10,176 nt of DNA from contig JACDDX010000037.1 in assembly GCA_013816685.1 (NCBI GenBank), forward strand, positions 1 through 10,176, in the 5' to 3' direction. The notes beneath the pieces were generated by a model. That model searched no databases and was not told where the DNA came from. It saw only the letters and a program-made list of their open reading frames with translations. The first letter of the stretch is position 1. Each line of letters opens with the position of its first letter. This DNA is from Gemmatimonadales bacterium (GTDB taxonomy: Bacteria; Gemmatimonadota; Gemmatimonadetes; Gemmatimonadales; GWC2-71-9). The position numbers were made by a program, and so were the translations under genes. Below are positions 1-6,428 of this stretch, in pieces.

Positions 1-51
1 CACCACGATTCACCTCACGCGCCACTTGGCGCCCTCTCGGAGGTTCTCACA

Positions 52-1065
52 ATGTCCCGCTCACGCTTCCTCCCGGCTCATCGGCCGCTGGTCACCGCGG
101 CGCTCGCGCTGTTTCCCCTTACGCTGTCACTGCTCTCGCTCGGCTGCTCCGGTGAACCCGCACGGACCGCATCGAAGACCGGTGCGTCTCGCCCGACGGA
201 GGTCGCCGGGCCGGTCGGCGATACGATCGCTGACACCAACAGCTCCGCCGGCGCTACGGCGATGGAGGCCTCGTTCGCAGATGGGGAGCGCAGCTTCCGC
301 GACGGCAAGTATGCCGATGCCGCCGCGACGTTCGGCGTGTGGTCGGCTCGCCACCCCCGCAACGTGTGGGGTCAATACATGCTGGGCGTCGCGGCGTGGA
401 AGGCCGGTGACCTCGCCAGCGCGGATGCGGCGTTCGACCGCGCGCTCGCCATCGATTCGACGCACCGGAAGAGTCTGGTGAACTCGGGTCGGGTGCTGCT
501 GGACGCCGGGCGCCCCGCAGAGGCAAGAGCGCGGATCGAGCGCGCGCTCGCCCTGGAGCCCACGTCCGGAGAGTCGCTCCGGCTTCTGGGGCGCGCCCGC
601 GGTGAACTGGGGGAGACCGATGCGGCGATCGAGGCCTATCACCAGGCCCTCGCGCTGGAGGGAGAGGATGCCTGGGCCATGAACAACCTGGGCCATCTCC
701 TGATTCAGAGCGGACGGTTCCAGGAGGCGCTGCCTCCTCTGACGCAGGCGGTGAAGCTGCGGACGGAGGTCCCGATGTTCCAGAACAACCTGGCGACCGC
801 GCTGGAGCGAGGCGGCTACTACACGGCGTCAGCCGAGGCCTATAGGGCCGCACTCGCTGCGGACAGCGGTTATCGGAAGGCGGCGGTGGGTCTCGAACGG
901 GTACAGGGGAGGGCGGACGCGCCGGTGTTCGGAACGCTGGATCTGCACGCGCTGGCCGACCAGTTCGAGACCGACCGGCAGTCGTGGTCGACGGACGGCC
1001 ACGGCATCGACTCGACTGAGACACTGGAGACCGATTCGCTCGGGCCGGACAGCATCAGGTCGTAG
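52..1065 (+). CDS. TPR-repeat lipoprotein
   Basis: A 337-residue secreted scaffold protein. Residues 13-31 form a hydrophobic signal segment that ends at Cys32 in the context LSLGC. This is a slightly loose lipobox, so the protein is probably a lipoprotein. A Ser/Thr/Ala-rich linker (33-70) leads into about six consecutive tetratricopeptide repeats at roughly 74-104, 105-138, 139-172, 173-206, 207-240 and 241-274, with the usual pattern of small residues, Gly/Ala at the first turn and ALALEP-like ends. TPR arrays bind other proteins; no catalytic motif is seen. The tail (about 305-337) is unusually rich in Asp, Ser, Thr and Glu. The ATG at 52 is supported by GGAGG at 39-43, 8 bases upstream. 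The gene is monocistronic as seen here and converges with the VOC gene. Its partner is unknown. TPR assignment is firm; lipidation is likely. Confidence 0.9.
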   Translation: MSRSRFLPAHRPLVTAALALFPLTLSLLSLGCSGEPARTASKTGASRPTEVAGPVGDTIADTNSSAGATAMEASFADGERSFRDGKYADAAATFGVWSARHPRNVWGQYMLGVAAWKAGDLASADAAFDRALAIDSTHRKSLVNSGRVLLDAGRPAEARARIERALALEPTSGESLRLLGRARGELGETDAAIEAYHQALALEGEDAWAMNNLGHLLIQSGRFQEALPPLTQAVKLRTEVPMFQNNLATALERGGYYTASAEAYRAALAADSGYRKAAVGLERVQGRADAPVFGTLDLHALADQFETDRQSWSTDGHGIDSTETLETDSLGPDSIRS

Positions 1066-1101
1066 GCAGGATCGATTCGGGGCACCCGGGAGGACGCGGG
1101 C

Positions 1102-1455
1102 TCAGCGATCGGACCAGACCGCGAGCTCGTGTCCCGACGGATCGAGAAAGTGAAAGCGTCGGCCGCCCGGAAACTCGAACGGCGGCTGCGTCATCTTTCC
1201 GCCGGCGGCGACCACTGCTGCCTGCGCTGTCTCCAAATTTGTTGCATAGAGAACCACTAGCGGTCCACCCGGTCGCGCGGGCTCGCCGCCGCGGAAGCCG
1301 CCGCTGAGTCGGCCGTCCTCGAAGCTGGTGTAGTCGGGGCCGTAGTCGGTGAAGGTCCAGCCGAACGCGGCGGAGTAGAACTGCCTGGCCACACCGACGT
1401 CGGGAACGGGGAATTCGATGTAGTCGATCCGGCGGTCGTTCTCGGGCTGACTCAC
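1102..1455 (-). CDS. VOC (glyoxalase/bleomycin-resistance fold) family protein
   Basis: A 117-residue single-module protein of the vicinal oxygen chelate superfamily, which includes glyoxalase I, extradiol dioxygenases and fosfomycin or bleomycin resistance proteins. The first strand carries YIEFPV (12-17) with the potential metal ligand Glu14. QFYSAAFGW (25-33) is the typical helix that follows, and GRRFHFLDPSGHELAVW spans 98-114 with potential ligands His102 and Glu110. One module is about half of a functional site, so a homodimer is expected. The start is GTG at 1455-1453, overlapping the TGA of the DUF4259 gene in a GTGA junction, with GGAGG only 4 bases upstream. It is the last gene of the five-gene minus-strand run. 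The substrate cannot be told from sequence; glyoxalase-like detoxification is one option. Confidence 0.9.
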   Translation of the reverse strand: MSQPENDRRIDYIEFPVPDVGVARQFYSAAFGWTFTDYGPDYTSFEDGRLSGGFRGGEPARPGGPLVVLYATNLETAQAAVVAAGGKMTQPPFEFPGGRRFHFLDPSGHELAVWSDR

Positions 1456-1895
1456 AGATCCTCCGGGGATGCGGTGAACGCCTCGCCGGCTCGGGGCGAG
1501 AGCCGGCTCCGCAGATCGTAGATGGCCCTCCGCCAGGACTCCAGACTCGGCCCGCCAGCCTCCTGCCAGAGATCCCGCAGCTCGGAGCCGTTCTCGACGA
1601 CGTCGAGCGCGCGCGTAGCCGCGAGGGCGAGTGGTGCGGCGTCGCTCACCTGCCGAGCCGCGACCCAGGCGGAGATCGCGTCCGGGAGCGAGCTCGCCGG
1701 CCGGCCCAGGAGCGCGGCAACGATCTCCGCGGCGGCGACGGCCTCACTCGCTTCCGGCGCCATGAGGTAGCCACCCGACTCGGTGGCCGCCTCCAGCGCG
1801 GCGGCGACGACCGCGAGATCGTCGCTCGCGAGCAGGCGCGTGAGCCAGTCGCGCGCATCGTCGTTCTCGAAGCTGCCGCCGCCCCACGTGCCCAT
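1452..1895 (-). CDS. DUF4259 domain protein
   Basis: A 147-residue soluble protein opening with MGTWGGGSFENDDARDWL (1-18). This N-terminal signature (GTWG, a Gly/Phe pair, ND, a DW) is characteristic of the DUF4259 family (PF14078). The rest is Ala/Leu-rich and mostly helical, with a conserved-looking middle around ALDVVENGSELRDLW (95-109) that resembles the family's common V-x-x-N-S-E-L-x-x-L-W segment. No function is established for the family and no signal peptide or membrane segment is present. The ATG at 1895 lies 3 bases after the DinB stop, and the 3' end overlaps the VOC start, so it sits fourth in the five-gene run. No clear Shine-Dalgarno is visible, so translation probably depends on coupling to the upstream gene. 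Confidence 0.87.
   Translation of the reverse strand: MGTWGGGSFENDDARDWLTRLLASDDLAVVAAALEAATESGGYLMAPEASEAVAAAEIVAALLGRPASSLPDAISAWVAARQVSDAAPLALAATRALDVVENGSELRDLWQEAGGPSLESWRRAIYDLRSRLSPRAGEAFTASPEDL
1460..1464 (-). promoter_or_regulatory. Shine-Dalgarno for the GTG start of the VOC gene
   Basis: On the minus strand GGAGG lies 4 bases before the GTG at 1455. It is inside the end of the DUF4259 coding region. It supports the GTG start, since no ATG exists nearby in frame, though the spacing is short. Confidence 0.55.
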
Positions 1896-1898
1896 CGC

Positions 1899-2408
1899 TC
1901 AGCCCATCCGGCGGGCGACCGCCGGCAGCACCGGCTGCAGCGGGCCGACGCTCCGGGAGTCGCCGGTGACGGCGCGGCGGTGGTAGTCCACCTGTCCGAC
2001 GTGAAAGGCGGCGTGGGCGACGAGCTGGAGAAGATAGTCGCCGGTGGGAACGGCCGTCGCTGCGATGGGCTCCGGAAAATCACTCTCGAGCTGGTCGGGC
2101 GCGAGTCCACGGAGCCCGATGGACACCGCCGCCGTAGCCCGGTCCACCTCGGCCAGCAGCTCCGCGCGCGGCACATCGGACCGGGAGAACTCCGCGGGCC
2201 GGTCCCGCACGTAGCCGGTGCCGCCGAGCCGGGCGCCCAGGTAGTGCTGGAGATTGCCGGCCAGGTGCAGCGCGAGGGTACCGGCGGTGTTGGGAAGGCC
2301 GGGGAGCTCGCACCAGATCAGCCGCTCGTCGTGATACGCCTCGAGCTCGCGACGCAGCGTCGCCAGCTCGCGCAGCAGCATCGCTTCCACGGTTGCCGTC
2401 AAGCTCAT
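1899..2408 (-). CDS. DinB-like four-helix protein (DUF664/DUF1572 type)
   Basis: A 169-residue protein of the DinB/YfiT-like putative metalloenzyme superfamily, a four-helix bundle that normally binds a metal through three histidines. His48 (LALHLAGNL), His132 and His136 (VAHAAFHVGQVDYH) fit that triad, so it is probably catalytically competent. Family members include bacillithiol- and mycothiol-dependent S-transferases and mycothiol-dependent isomerases, but many are uncharacterised. The frame is open upstream to 2453, but the ATG at 2408 is chosen because GAGGAGAA lies 7 bases upstream and the extra Arg/Thr-rich residues look non-native. The ATG overlaps the DoxX stop in an ATGA junction. 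The specific substrate is unknown. Confidence 0.9.
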   Translation of the reverse strand: MSLTATVEAMLLRELATLRRELEAYHDERLIWCELPGLPNTAGTLALHLAGNLQHYLGARLGGTGYVRDRPAEFSRSDVPRAELLAEVDRATAAVSIGLRGLAPDQLESDFPEPIAATAVPTGDYLLQLVAHAAFHVGQVDYHRRAVTGDSRSVGPLQPVLPAVARRMG

Positions 2409-2794
2409 GCGAGTTCTCCTCGTTCGTCGGGACGGCTGAGTCGCCAGGCCCACCAGATCAGAACGCCCTGCAGCGGCAGCCGAAGCCAGAGGAGCGCTTC
2501 GCCCCAGCTGGCGCCGCCGCGCTCGCGGTGCTGTCGCAGCATCTCCACGTTGGCGGGGAGCACCGCGATCAGCAGCAGCACCAGTCCCACGCCAGCGGTG
2601 CGCCGGGTCCGGGTGACCAGCAGCCCGGCGCCGCCAGCGATCTCCACGACCCCACTCACCACGACGAGCGTGTCGGGCGCGGGGAGCCAGCGAGGCATGA
2701 CGGCCCGATACTGACGCGGGAGTGCGAGGTGCAGCACGCCGGCCGCGATGAAGGCCAGGCCGAATGCGCTCCGGGCCAGATCGCGGCGCCTCAT
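2405..2794 (-). CDS. DoxX-like integral membrane protein
   Basis: A 129-residue, four-helix membrane protein of the DoxX-like group. Predicted membrane segments lie at about 7-26, 42-60, 66-83 and 98-117. Recognisable family features are G-x-L-H-L-x-L-P near 19-26, P-x-W-L-P-A-P at 34-40, SGVVEIAGG (47-55) with a buried Glu, and a third helix ending in A-V-L-P-A-N-V-E-M (77-85). The wider family includes DoxD of thiosulfate:quinone oxidoreductase and the mycobacterial DoxX of a membrane oxidoreductase complex, but small DoxX-like proteins are mostly uncharacterised. The ATG at 2794 overlaps the stop of the quinoprotein gene by 4 bases and no Shine-Dalgarno is visible, so translational coupling to that gene is likely. 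An electron-transfer or anchoring role beside the quinoprotein is inference. Confidence 0.85.
   Translation of the reverse strand: MRRRDLARSAFGLAFIAAGVLHLALPRQYRAVMPRWLPAPDTLVVVSGVVEIAGGAGLLVTRTRRTAGVGLVLLLIAVLPANVEMLRQHRERGGASWGEALLWLRLPLQGVLIWWAWRLSRPDERGELA
2414..2421 (-). promoter_or_regulatory. Strong Shine-Dalgarno deciding the DinB start
   Basis: Minus-strand GAGGAGAA, containing the core AGGAG, ends about 7 bases before the ATG at 2408. It lies within the last codons of the DoxX gene. It favours 2408 over the upstream in-frame start at 2453. Confidence 0.75.
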
Positions 2795-4566
2795 TCGGGG
2801 AGCGCGAACGCCATCACCAGATCGCCCTGCGTGAAGCCGAAGAGGGCGTTACCGCCGACGGCCACAGCGACGTACTGCCGGCCGTGCACCGCGTACGAGA
2901 TCGGCGGCGCGTTCACGCCGGCATCGCACTGCCAGGTCCAGCGGCGCTCGCCGGTGCGGGCATCGAATGCGGCGAAGCGTCCCTTGCCCGCGCCGGAGAA
3001 GACCAGCCCGCCGGCAGTGGCGAGCACTCCGCCGATCAGCGGCTCGTCCGTCCTCACCTGCCAGCGGCGCCGGCCACCGGCGGCGAGATCGAGCGCGGTA
3101 AGCGTGCCCCAGCGCTCCTGGCCATCCTGGGTGCTGGCATACTGCAGCGTGGTGCCGTCGGGGCGGCTGACGCGATGCGCGATGTATCGGGTCGGGAGGT
3201 GCAGCGCACCGACGAAGAAGAGATGCTCAGCCGGATCATAGGCCGAGGGCGACCAGTTGGCGCCGCCGCCGATGCCGGGCGCGACGACGACGCCGGGGTC
3301 CGGCTGGGGTGGTGTAAACAGGTTGCGCTGGGGCACGAACGGCTGCGACTTGAAGAGCAGGGTGCCGGTCCGGCGGTCATGCACGAACACCCACCCGATC
3401 TTGCTCGCCTGCGCGACGGCCGGAATGTGGCGCCCATTCCGCGTCACGTCGAGCAGCACCGGCGAGCTGGCGACATCGTAGCCCCAGCGGTCGTGCGGGA
3501 TCTGCTGGTAGTGCCAGACCATCCGCCCGGTGCGAAGGTCGAGTGCCACCAGCGACGACGTGTACAGGTTGTCGCCGGGACGCGAGGCGTCCGCCATCTG
3601 CGGGGACGGGTTGCCGGTCCCGAAAATCAGCAGGTGGCGCTCGGCATCGACGACCGGGGAGGCATAGATGGAACCGCCGCCGTACTTCCATGCGTCGCGG
3701 TGACGTCCGGCATCGGCCCGCTCCCGCGCGATGTCGCGGTGAAAGGAGATACCGTCGGCGGTCGCCGCGCGATAGGCGCCCTCCCACCCGGCACGGGTCA
3801 CGTCGAAGTGCCAGAGCGGCTTGCCGGAGATGGCATCGAAGGCCGCCATCAGTCCGGGGCGTCCGTACTGGCCGGAGACGCCCACCACTGCAAGCCCCTG
3901 ATCGGGGTGCAGCCCGTAACCCACGCCGGCGATGCCCACGAACACCTTGCCGTCGTACACGAGCGGCGCCGCGCTGATGCCGACGCCGGTGGAGCCGGTC
4001 GCGCCCACGCGCGAGAGCGGATCGTCGTCCTTGAGCTGACTGCTCCGCTCGGTCGTCCCCTCGTATTGCGCTACTGTCACGTCCCACAGTCGGGCGCCGG
4101 TGCGCGCATCGAGCGCCACGAGCCGTCCGTCGACCGTGCCGACGTAGACGCGCCCGCCCGAGACCGCGACGCCGCGATTGGCCGGCCCGCAGCAGGGCTT
4201 GCCGGTGCGGGACTGGTGGGTGTAGCGCCACCGCTCCCGGCCGGTCGTGGCATCGAGGGCCGCGACGCCGCTGAACGGCAGCGAGACGTAGAGGACGCCG
4301 CCGGTCTCGATGGGTGTGGTCTGGAAGGTGGCGACGACTCCGCTGTGGTAGGTCCACGCTGGCTTCAACCGTGCGACGGTGCGGCGGTTGATCGCGGTGA
4401 GCGGCGAGTAGCGCTGTCCGCCGAGGTCGTGGCCGTGGATCGACCAGTCCTGCTGGGCCGCGGCGGTCGGTGCCGCGACGGTCGGTGCCGCGGCGCAGAG
4501 CGCGGCGAACAGCGCGGGAACGACGCGGGTGCGGAGGCTGGGACGGATCACGACGGGGGACTCCAT
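2791..4566 (-). CDS. Secreted PQQ-type quinoprotein dehydrogenase (beta-propeller)
   Basis: About 591 residues from the ATG at 4566. Such enzymes oxidise alcohols or sugars in the periplasm with pyrroloquinoline quinone. Numbering from this start, residues about 10-36 form a signal peptide (Arg-rich, then hydrophobic, ending TAAAQ). The opening HGHDLGGQRYSPL (44-56), W-x-Y repeats, an adjacent cysteine pair at 125-126 (GKPCCGPANRG), GTGNPSP (316-322) with RPGDN (329-333), a probable catalytic Asp343 (VALD), WHYQQIPHDRWGYD (351-364), and the closing GGVLAT (512-517) and N-A-P-P-I-S-Y (552-558) are all quinoprotein dehydrogenase hallmarks. The pair of cysteines points to the alcohol/methanol dehydrogenase branch. 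The residue I align with its Asn metal ligand is not Asn (GGGSIY). There is no cytochrome c domain. An in-frame ATG at 4629 would spoil the signal peptide. A GTG at 4551 with GGAG upstream is an alternative start. First gene of the five-gene run. Confidence 0.88.
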   Translation of the reverse strand: MESPVVIRPSLRTRVVPALFAALCAAAPTVAAPTAAAQQDWSIHGHDLGGQRYSPLTAINRRTVARLKPAWTYHSGVVATFQTTPIETGGVLYVSLPFSGVAALDATTGRERWRYTHQSRTGKPCCGPANRGVAVSGGRVYVGTVDGRLVALDARTGARLWDVTVAQYEGTTERSSQLKDDDPLSRVGATGSTGVGISAAPLVYDGKVFVGIAGVGYGLHPDQGLAVVGVSGQYGRPGLMAAFDAISGKPLWHFDVTRAGWEGAYRAATADGISFHRDIARERADAGRHRDAWKYGGGSIYASPVVDAERHLLIFGTGNPSPQMADASRPGDNLYTSSLVALDLRTGRMVWHYQQIPHDRWGYDVASSPVLLDVTRNGRHIPAVAQASKIGWVFVHDRRTGTLLFKSQPFVPQRNLFTPPQPDPGVVVAPGIGGGANWSPSAYDPAEHLFFVGALHLPTRYIAHRVSRPDGTTLQYASTQDGQERWGTLTALDLAAGGRRRWQVRTDEPLIGGVLATAGGLVFSGAGKGRFAAFDARTGERRWTWQCDAGVNAPPISYAVHGRQYVAVAVGGNALFGFTQGDLVMAFALPE

Positions 4567-4607
4567 CTGCGGCGCGAAGGGAGACGGACAGTCCCGCAAA
4601 ATAGCCG

Positions 4608-4623
4608 GGCCTTGGCCAAGGCC
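4608..4623 (-). terminator. Possible hairpin terminator after the flavoprotein gene
   Basis: A perfect 16-base palindrome, GGCCTTGGCCAAGGCC, lies 3 bases beyond the flavoprotein stop on the minus strand. It can form a 6-bp stem with a 4-base loop. About 4 bases further on is TATTTT (4603-4598), a weak T-tract that could instead be a -10 box for the quinoprotein gene 31 bases ahead. The stem is short, so intrinsic termination is only plausible. It could also be an operator. Confidence 0.4.
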
Positions 4624-4625
4624 GG

Positions 4626-5855
4626 TCATCGTGGACGGCCGGCGGCCAGTCCCGCGGCGCGACCGGTGACCCAGGCCCAGAGGAAGTTGTACCCGCCGAT
4701 CGGTCCAAACGCATCGAGCAGCTCGCCGACGAGATAGAGGCCCGAATGCCGCCGGCTCTCGAGGGTCGCCGGGTCCACCTCCGCGAGGCTCACACCGCCG
4801 CCGGTCACTTCGGCCTTCCGGTACCCCTCGTCACCCGACCACGGGAGATCGCCGCGCACGAGCACCCCGACGAGCCGCCGTCGCTCATCGCGCCTCAGTT
4901 GCGCGAGCGACCGCGCGGGAGGAACCTCCGCCAGTCCCGCGAGCGTATCGGCCAGCCGCGCGGGCAGCGCCGCGCGAAGCACGCCGCCCACGGTCCGGGT
5001 GCCGTCGGGCCGGAGCGTCCGCTCCCAGTCGGCCTCGTCAGACGCGGTCCACCGCACGCTCAGCCGGGCAGCGCCGCCGAGCACGCGCGAGCGCACGACC
5101 ACGTGGGAGACATCGAGCACACAGGGTCCGCTGTAGCCGCGGTGGGTGAAGAGAAAGCCGCCATCGCTCGTGACGGTGCGCTCGCCGTCACGGGCAGTGA
5201 TCGATACGGGCAGCGATACCCCCGAGAGCGCTGCGTACACCGCCGGCGACCCGGTGACGGGAGTGAGTGCTGCGTAGGTGTCGTGCATGGTGTGGCCGAG
5301 CCCGGCCGCGATGGTGAGGCCGCGGCCGTCGCTGCCGGTGCTGGGGACCGAGAGGCCACCGGTTGCGAGGATGACGGCGTCGACGGTGAACGGTGCCGCG
5401 CCGTCGAGCTCGATCCGCCAGCCTCGCGGGTCCGGCACCACGTTGGTCACCAGTGTGTCCGGGCGGAACCGGGCACCACCTCGCGCGGCCAGCGCCAGCA
5501 GCCCGTCTCGCACGTCCCGCGCCCGGTTCGTCGCCGGAAAGAGCTTGGCGGTGTCGGCCTCCTCCACCAGCGCCATCCCGAGCTCGCGCTCGAAGAACGC
5601 GATCTGCTCGGCCAGCGGCCACGAGCGCACGATTTTCCGGAGGGTATTGGCAGAGGAGTCGGTCACGAAGCGGCGTTCGTCCAGGCGCGACGGGAGGATG
5701 TTGCAGCGCCCGCCACCGCTGATCAGGATCTTCCGGCCACCGTCACGGGTGCGCTCGAGCAGCAGCACCTCGGCGCCGCTTCGGGCGGCGAAGATCGCGG
5801 CCATCGTGCCGGCAGCGCCGGCACCGATCACCGCGACCTGCCGCCTCTGGCTCAT
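4626..5855 (-). CDS. HI0933/YhiN-family FAD flavoprotein (aminoacetone oxidase-like)
   Basis: A 409-residue cytoplasmic two-dinucleotide-binding-domain flavoprotein. The N-terminal Rossmann motif is GAGAAG (11-16), followed by an acidic strand end (LLLER, 31-35). GRKILISGGGRCN (40-52) is the diagnostic signature of the HI0933 family, which includes E. coli YhiN and BaiN-type enzymes. ATGG (164-167) and a C-terminal FAD-contacting stretch with TGGGV (351-355), GLYLVGELLDAFGPIGGYN (372-390) and AWVTGRAAG (394-402) complete it. Length is normal for the family (about 390-420). The physiological reaction is poorly defined; oxidoreductase is the safe call. The frame is open far upstream to 6428, but the ATG at 5855 sits directly before the FAD motif and overlaps the DUF3224 stop in an ATGA junction, so translation is probably coupled. 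Confidence 0.93.
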   Translation of the reverse strand: MSQRRQVAVIGAGAAGTMAAIFAARSGAEVLLLERTRDGGRKILISGGGRCNILPSRLDERRFVTDSSANTLRKIVRSWPLAEQIAFFERELGMALVEEADTAKLFPATNRARDVRDGLLALAARGGARFRPDTLVTNVVPDPRGWRIELDGAAPFTVDAVILATGGLSVPSTGSDGRGLTIAAGLGHTMHDTYAALTPVTGSPAVYAALSGVSLPVSITARDGERTVTSDGGFLFTHRGYSGPCVLDVSHVVVRSRVLGGAARLSVRWTASDEADWERTLRPDGTRTVGGVLRAALPARLADTLAGLAEVPPARSLAQLRRDERRRLVGVLVRGDLPWSGDEGYRKAEVTGGGVSLAEVDPATLESRRHSGLYLVGELLDAFGPIGGYNFLWAWVTGRAAGLAAGRPR

Positions 5856-6268
5856 GGTGCCGGCGCAGGCAGGCTGTAGTCGAACGAGTAGGAATGCGCA
5901 CCGTCGATGATGGTGATGGTCATCGCGCCGGTCAGCCCGGCGAGTTCGTCCGTCCCCGAATCCGGCACCACGCTCACCGTGAGCGACGGGGTGCTCCGAT
6001 TCATCGTGCCGTTGTGCTGCAGGACGAAACTCCCTCGGCGCCCCGCGAGAGAGCCGGTCACATGCTCCATGGCGACGTAGCCGGCGGAGCCTTTGACGCT
6101 GGTGACGAACGCCAGCATCTGGCCCCGGCTCGTGGCGTCGAGGTCGCCTTGGAACCGCTTGTCGATTGTCATGCGGCCGAGGCCCGAGGCATCCCCAGGC
6201 TCGGCCGGCTGCGGCGCGAGTTTCACCTCGAACGCACCGGTCACCCGCGCGGACGCATTCGCGTTCAT
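5852..6268 (-). CDS. DUF3224 domain protein
   Basis: A 138-residue soluble protein matching the DUF3224 family (PF11528) throughout. Recognisable blocks are ASARVTGAFEVKLAPQP (5-21), GRMTIDKRFQGDL (31-43), S-x-G-Q-M-L (47-52), VKGSAGYVAMEHVTGSL (58-74), GSFVLQHNGTMNR (79-91) and VVPDSGTDELAGLTGAM (100-116). The family is a small beta-rich fold of unknown function, possibly barrel-like; no catalytic residues are established. No signal peptide is seen. The ATG at 6268 is chosen over the one at 6298 because GGAGAGAGG lies 7 bases upstream and the homologous block begins immediately. It overlaps the flavoprotein gene by 4 bases, a pairing that suggests joint expression but no obvious shared function. 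Confidence 0.92.
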   Translation of the reverse strand: MNANASARVTGAFEVKLAPQPAEPGDASGLGRMTIDKRFQGDLDATSRGQMLAFVTSVKGSAGYVAMEHVTGSLAGRRGSFVLQHNGTMNRSTPSLTVSVVPDSGTDELAGLTGAMTITIIDGAHSYSFDYSLPAPAP

Positions 6269-6275
6269 GACAACG

Positions 6276-6284
6276 CCTCTCTCC
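6276..6284 (-). promoter_or_regulatory. Shine-Dalgarno deciding the DUF3224 start
   Basis: Minus-strand GGAGAGAGG ends 7 bases before the ATG at 6268. It supports that start rather than the in-frame ATG at 6298. Neighbouring bases (CTCT-CGG-AGAG) could fold a 4-bp stem over part of it, which is weak. Confidence 0.65.
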
Positions 6285-6308
6285 GAGAGTGCGCTCATCC
6301 GGACACGG

Positions 6309-6428
6309 CGTCGCGCGCGTAACGCACAGCGGCTGGGTGCTGTGGCGGCTGAAGATCCGCAGCGTGGTCCCCTCGATGGTGTAGCGCTGCGCGTCCTGCA
6401 GGGCCGCGAGATCCCTCGACGACAGCAA
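6309..6428 (-). pseudogene. Probable remnant of a META/HslJ-type domain C-terminus
   Basis: The 160 bases between the lipoprotein stop and the DUF3224 start contain no complete gene. Reading on in the same frame past the lipoprotein's TGA (6431-6429) gives about 40 codons. They include L-A-A-L-Q-D-A, then RYTIEGTTLRIFS and P-L-C-V-T-R-A. This order (helix, Y-x-I-E-G-x-x-L strand, short loop, L-x-x-T-R strand) resembles the final 30-35 residues of META/HslJ domains, often found in bacterial lipoproteins. The first two thirds of such a domain are absent. Most likely it is left from a deleted or fused META-domain gene. Alternatives are chance resemblance or an assembly error. The match is from memory of the family pattern, not a search. 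Confidence 0.4.

Noticed and set aside
1066..1101. Possible shared terminator between the convergent TPR and VOC genes
   Set aside because: Only a 4-bp CCCG/CGGG stem with a long loop and no T-tract is visible, too weak to call.
2764..4737. Long plus-strand open frame of 657 codons opposite the quinoprotein gene
   Set aside because: It is antisense to a protein with clear quinoprotein motifs; the translation is Arg/Gly/Ala/His-rich with no family features. Long antisense frames are normal in GC-rich genes.
4746..5879. 377-codon plus-strand open frame opposite the flavoprotein gene
   Set aside because: It is antisense to clear HI0933-family signatures and has no family features of its own.
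4626..6428. Single 600-codon minus-strand frame that could be read as a fused large flavoprotein
   Set aside because: Its first 190 codons run through the META-like remnant and then out of frame across the well-supported DUF3224 gene, giving low-complexity His/Arg sequence. The flavoprotein begins at 5855 next to its FAD motif.
6269..6428. Searched for a small RNA, tRNA or promoter in the gap before DUF3224
   Set aside because: No cloverleaf, strong hairpin or convincing -35/-10 pair is seen; apart from the Shine-Dalgarno, only the META-like remnant stands out.
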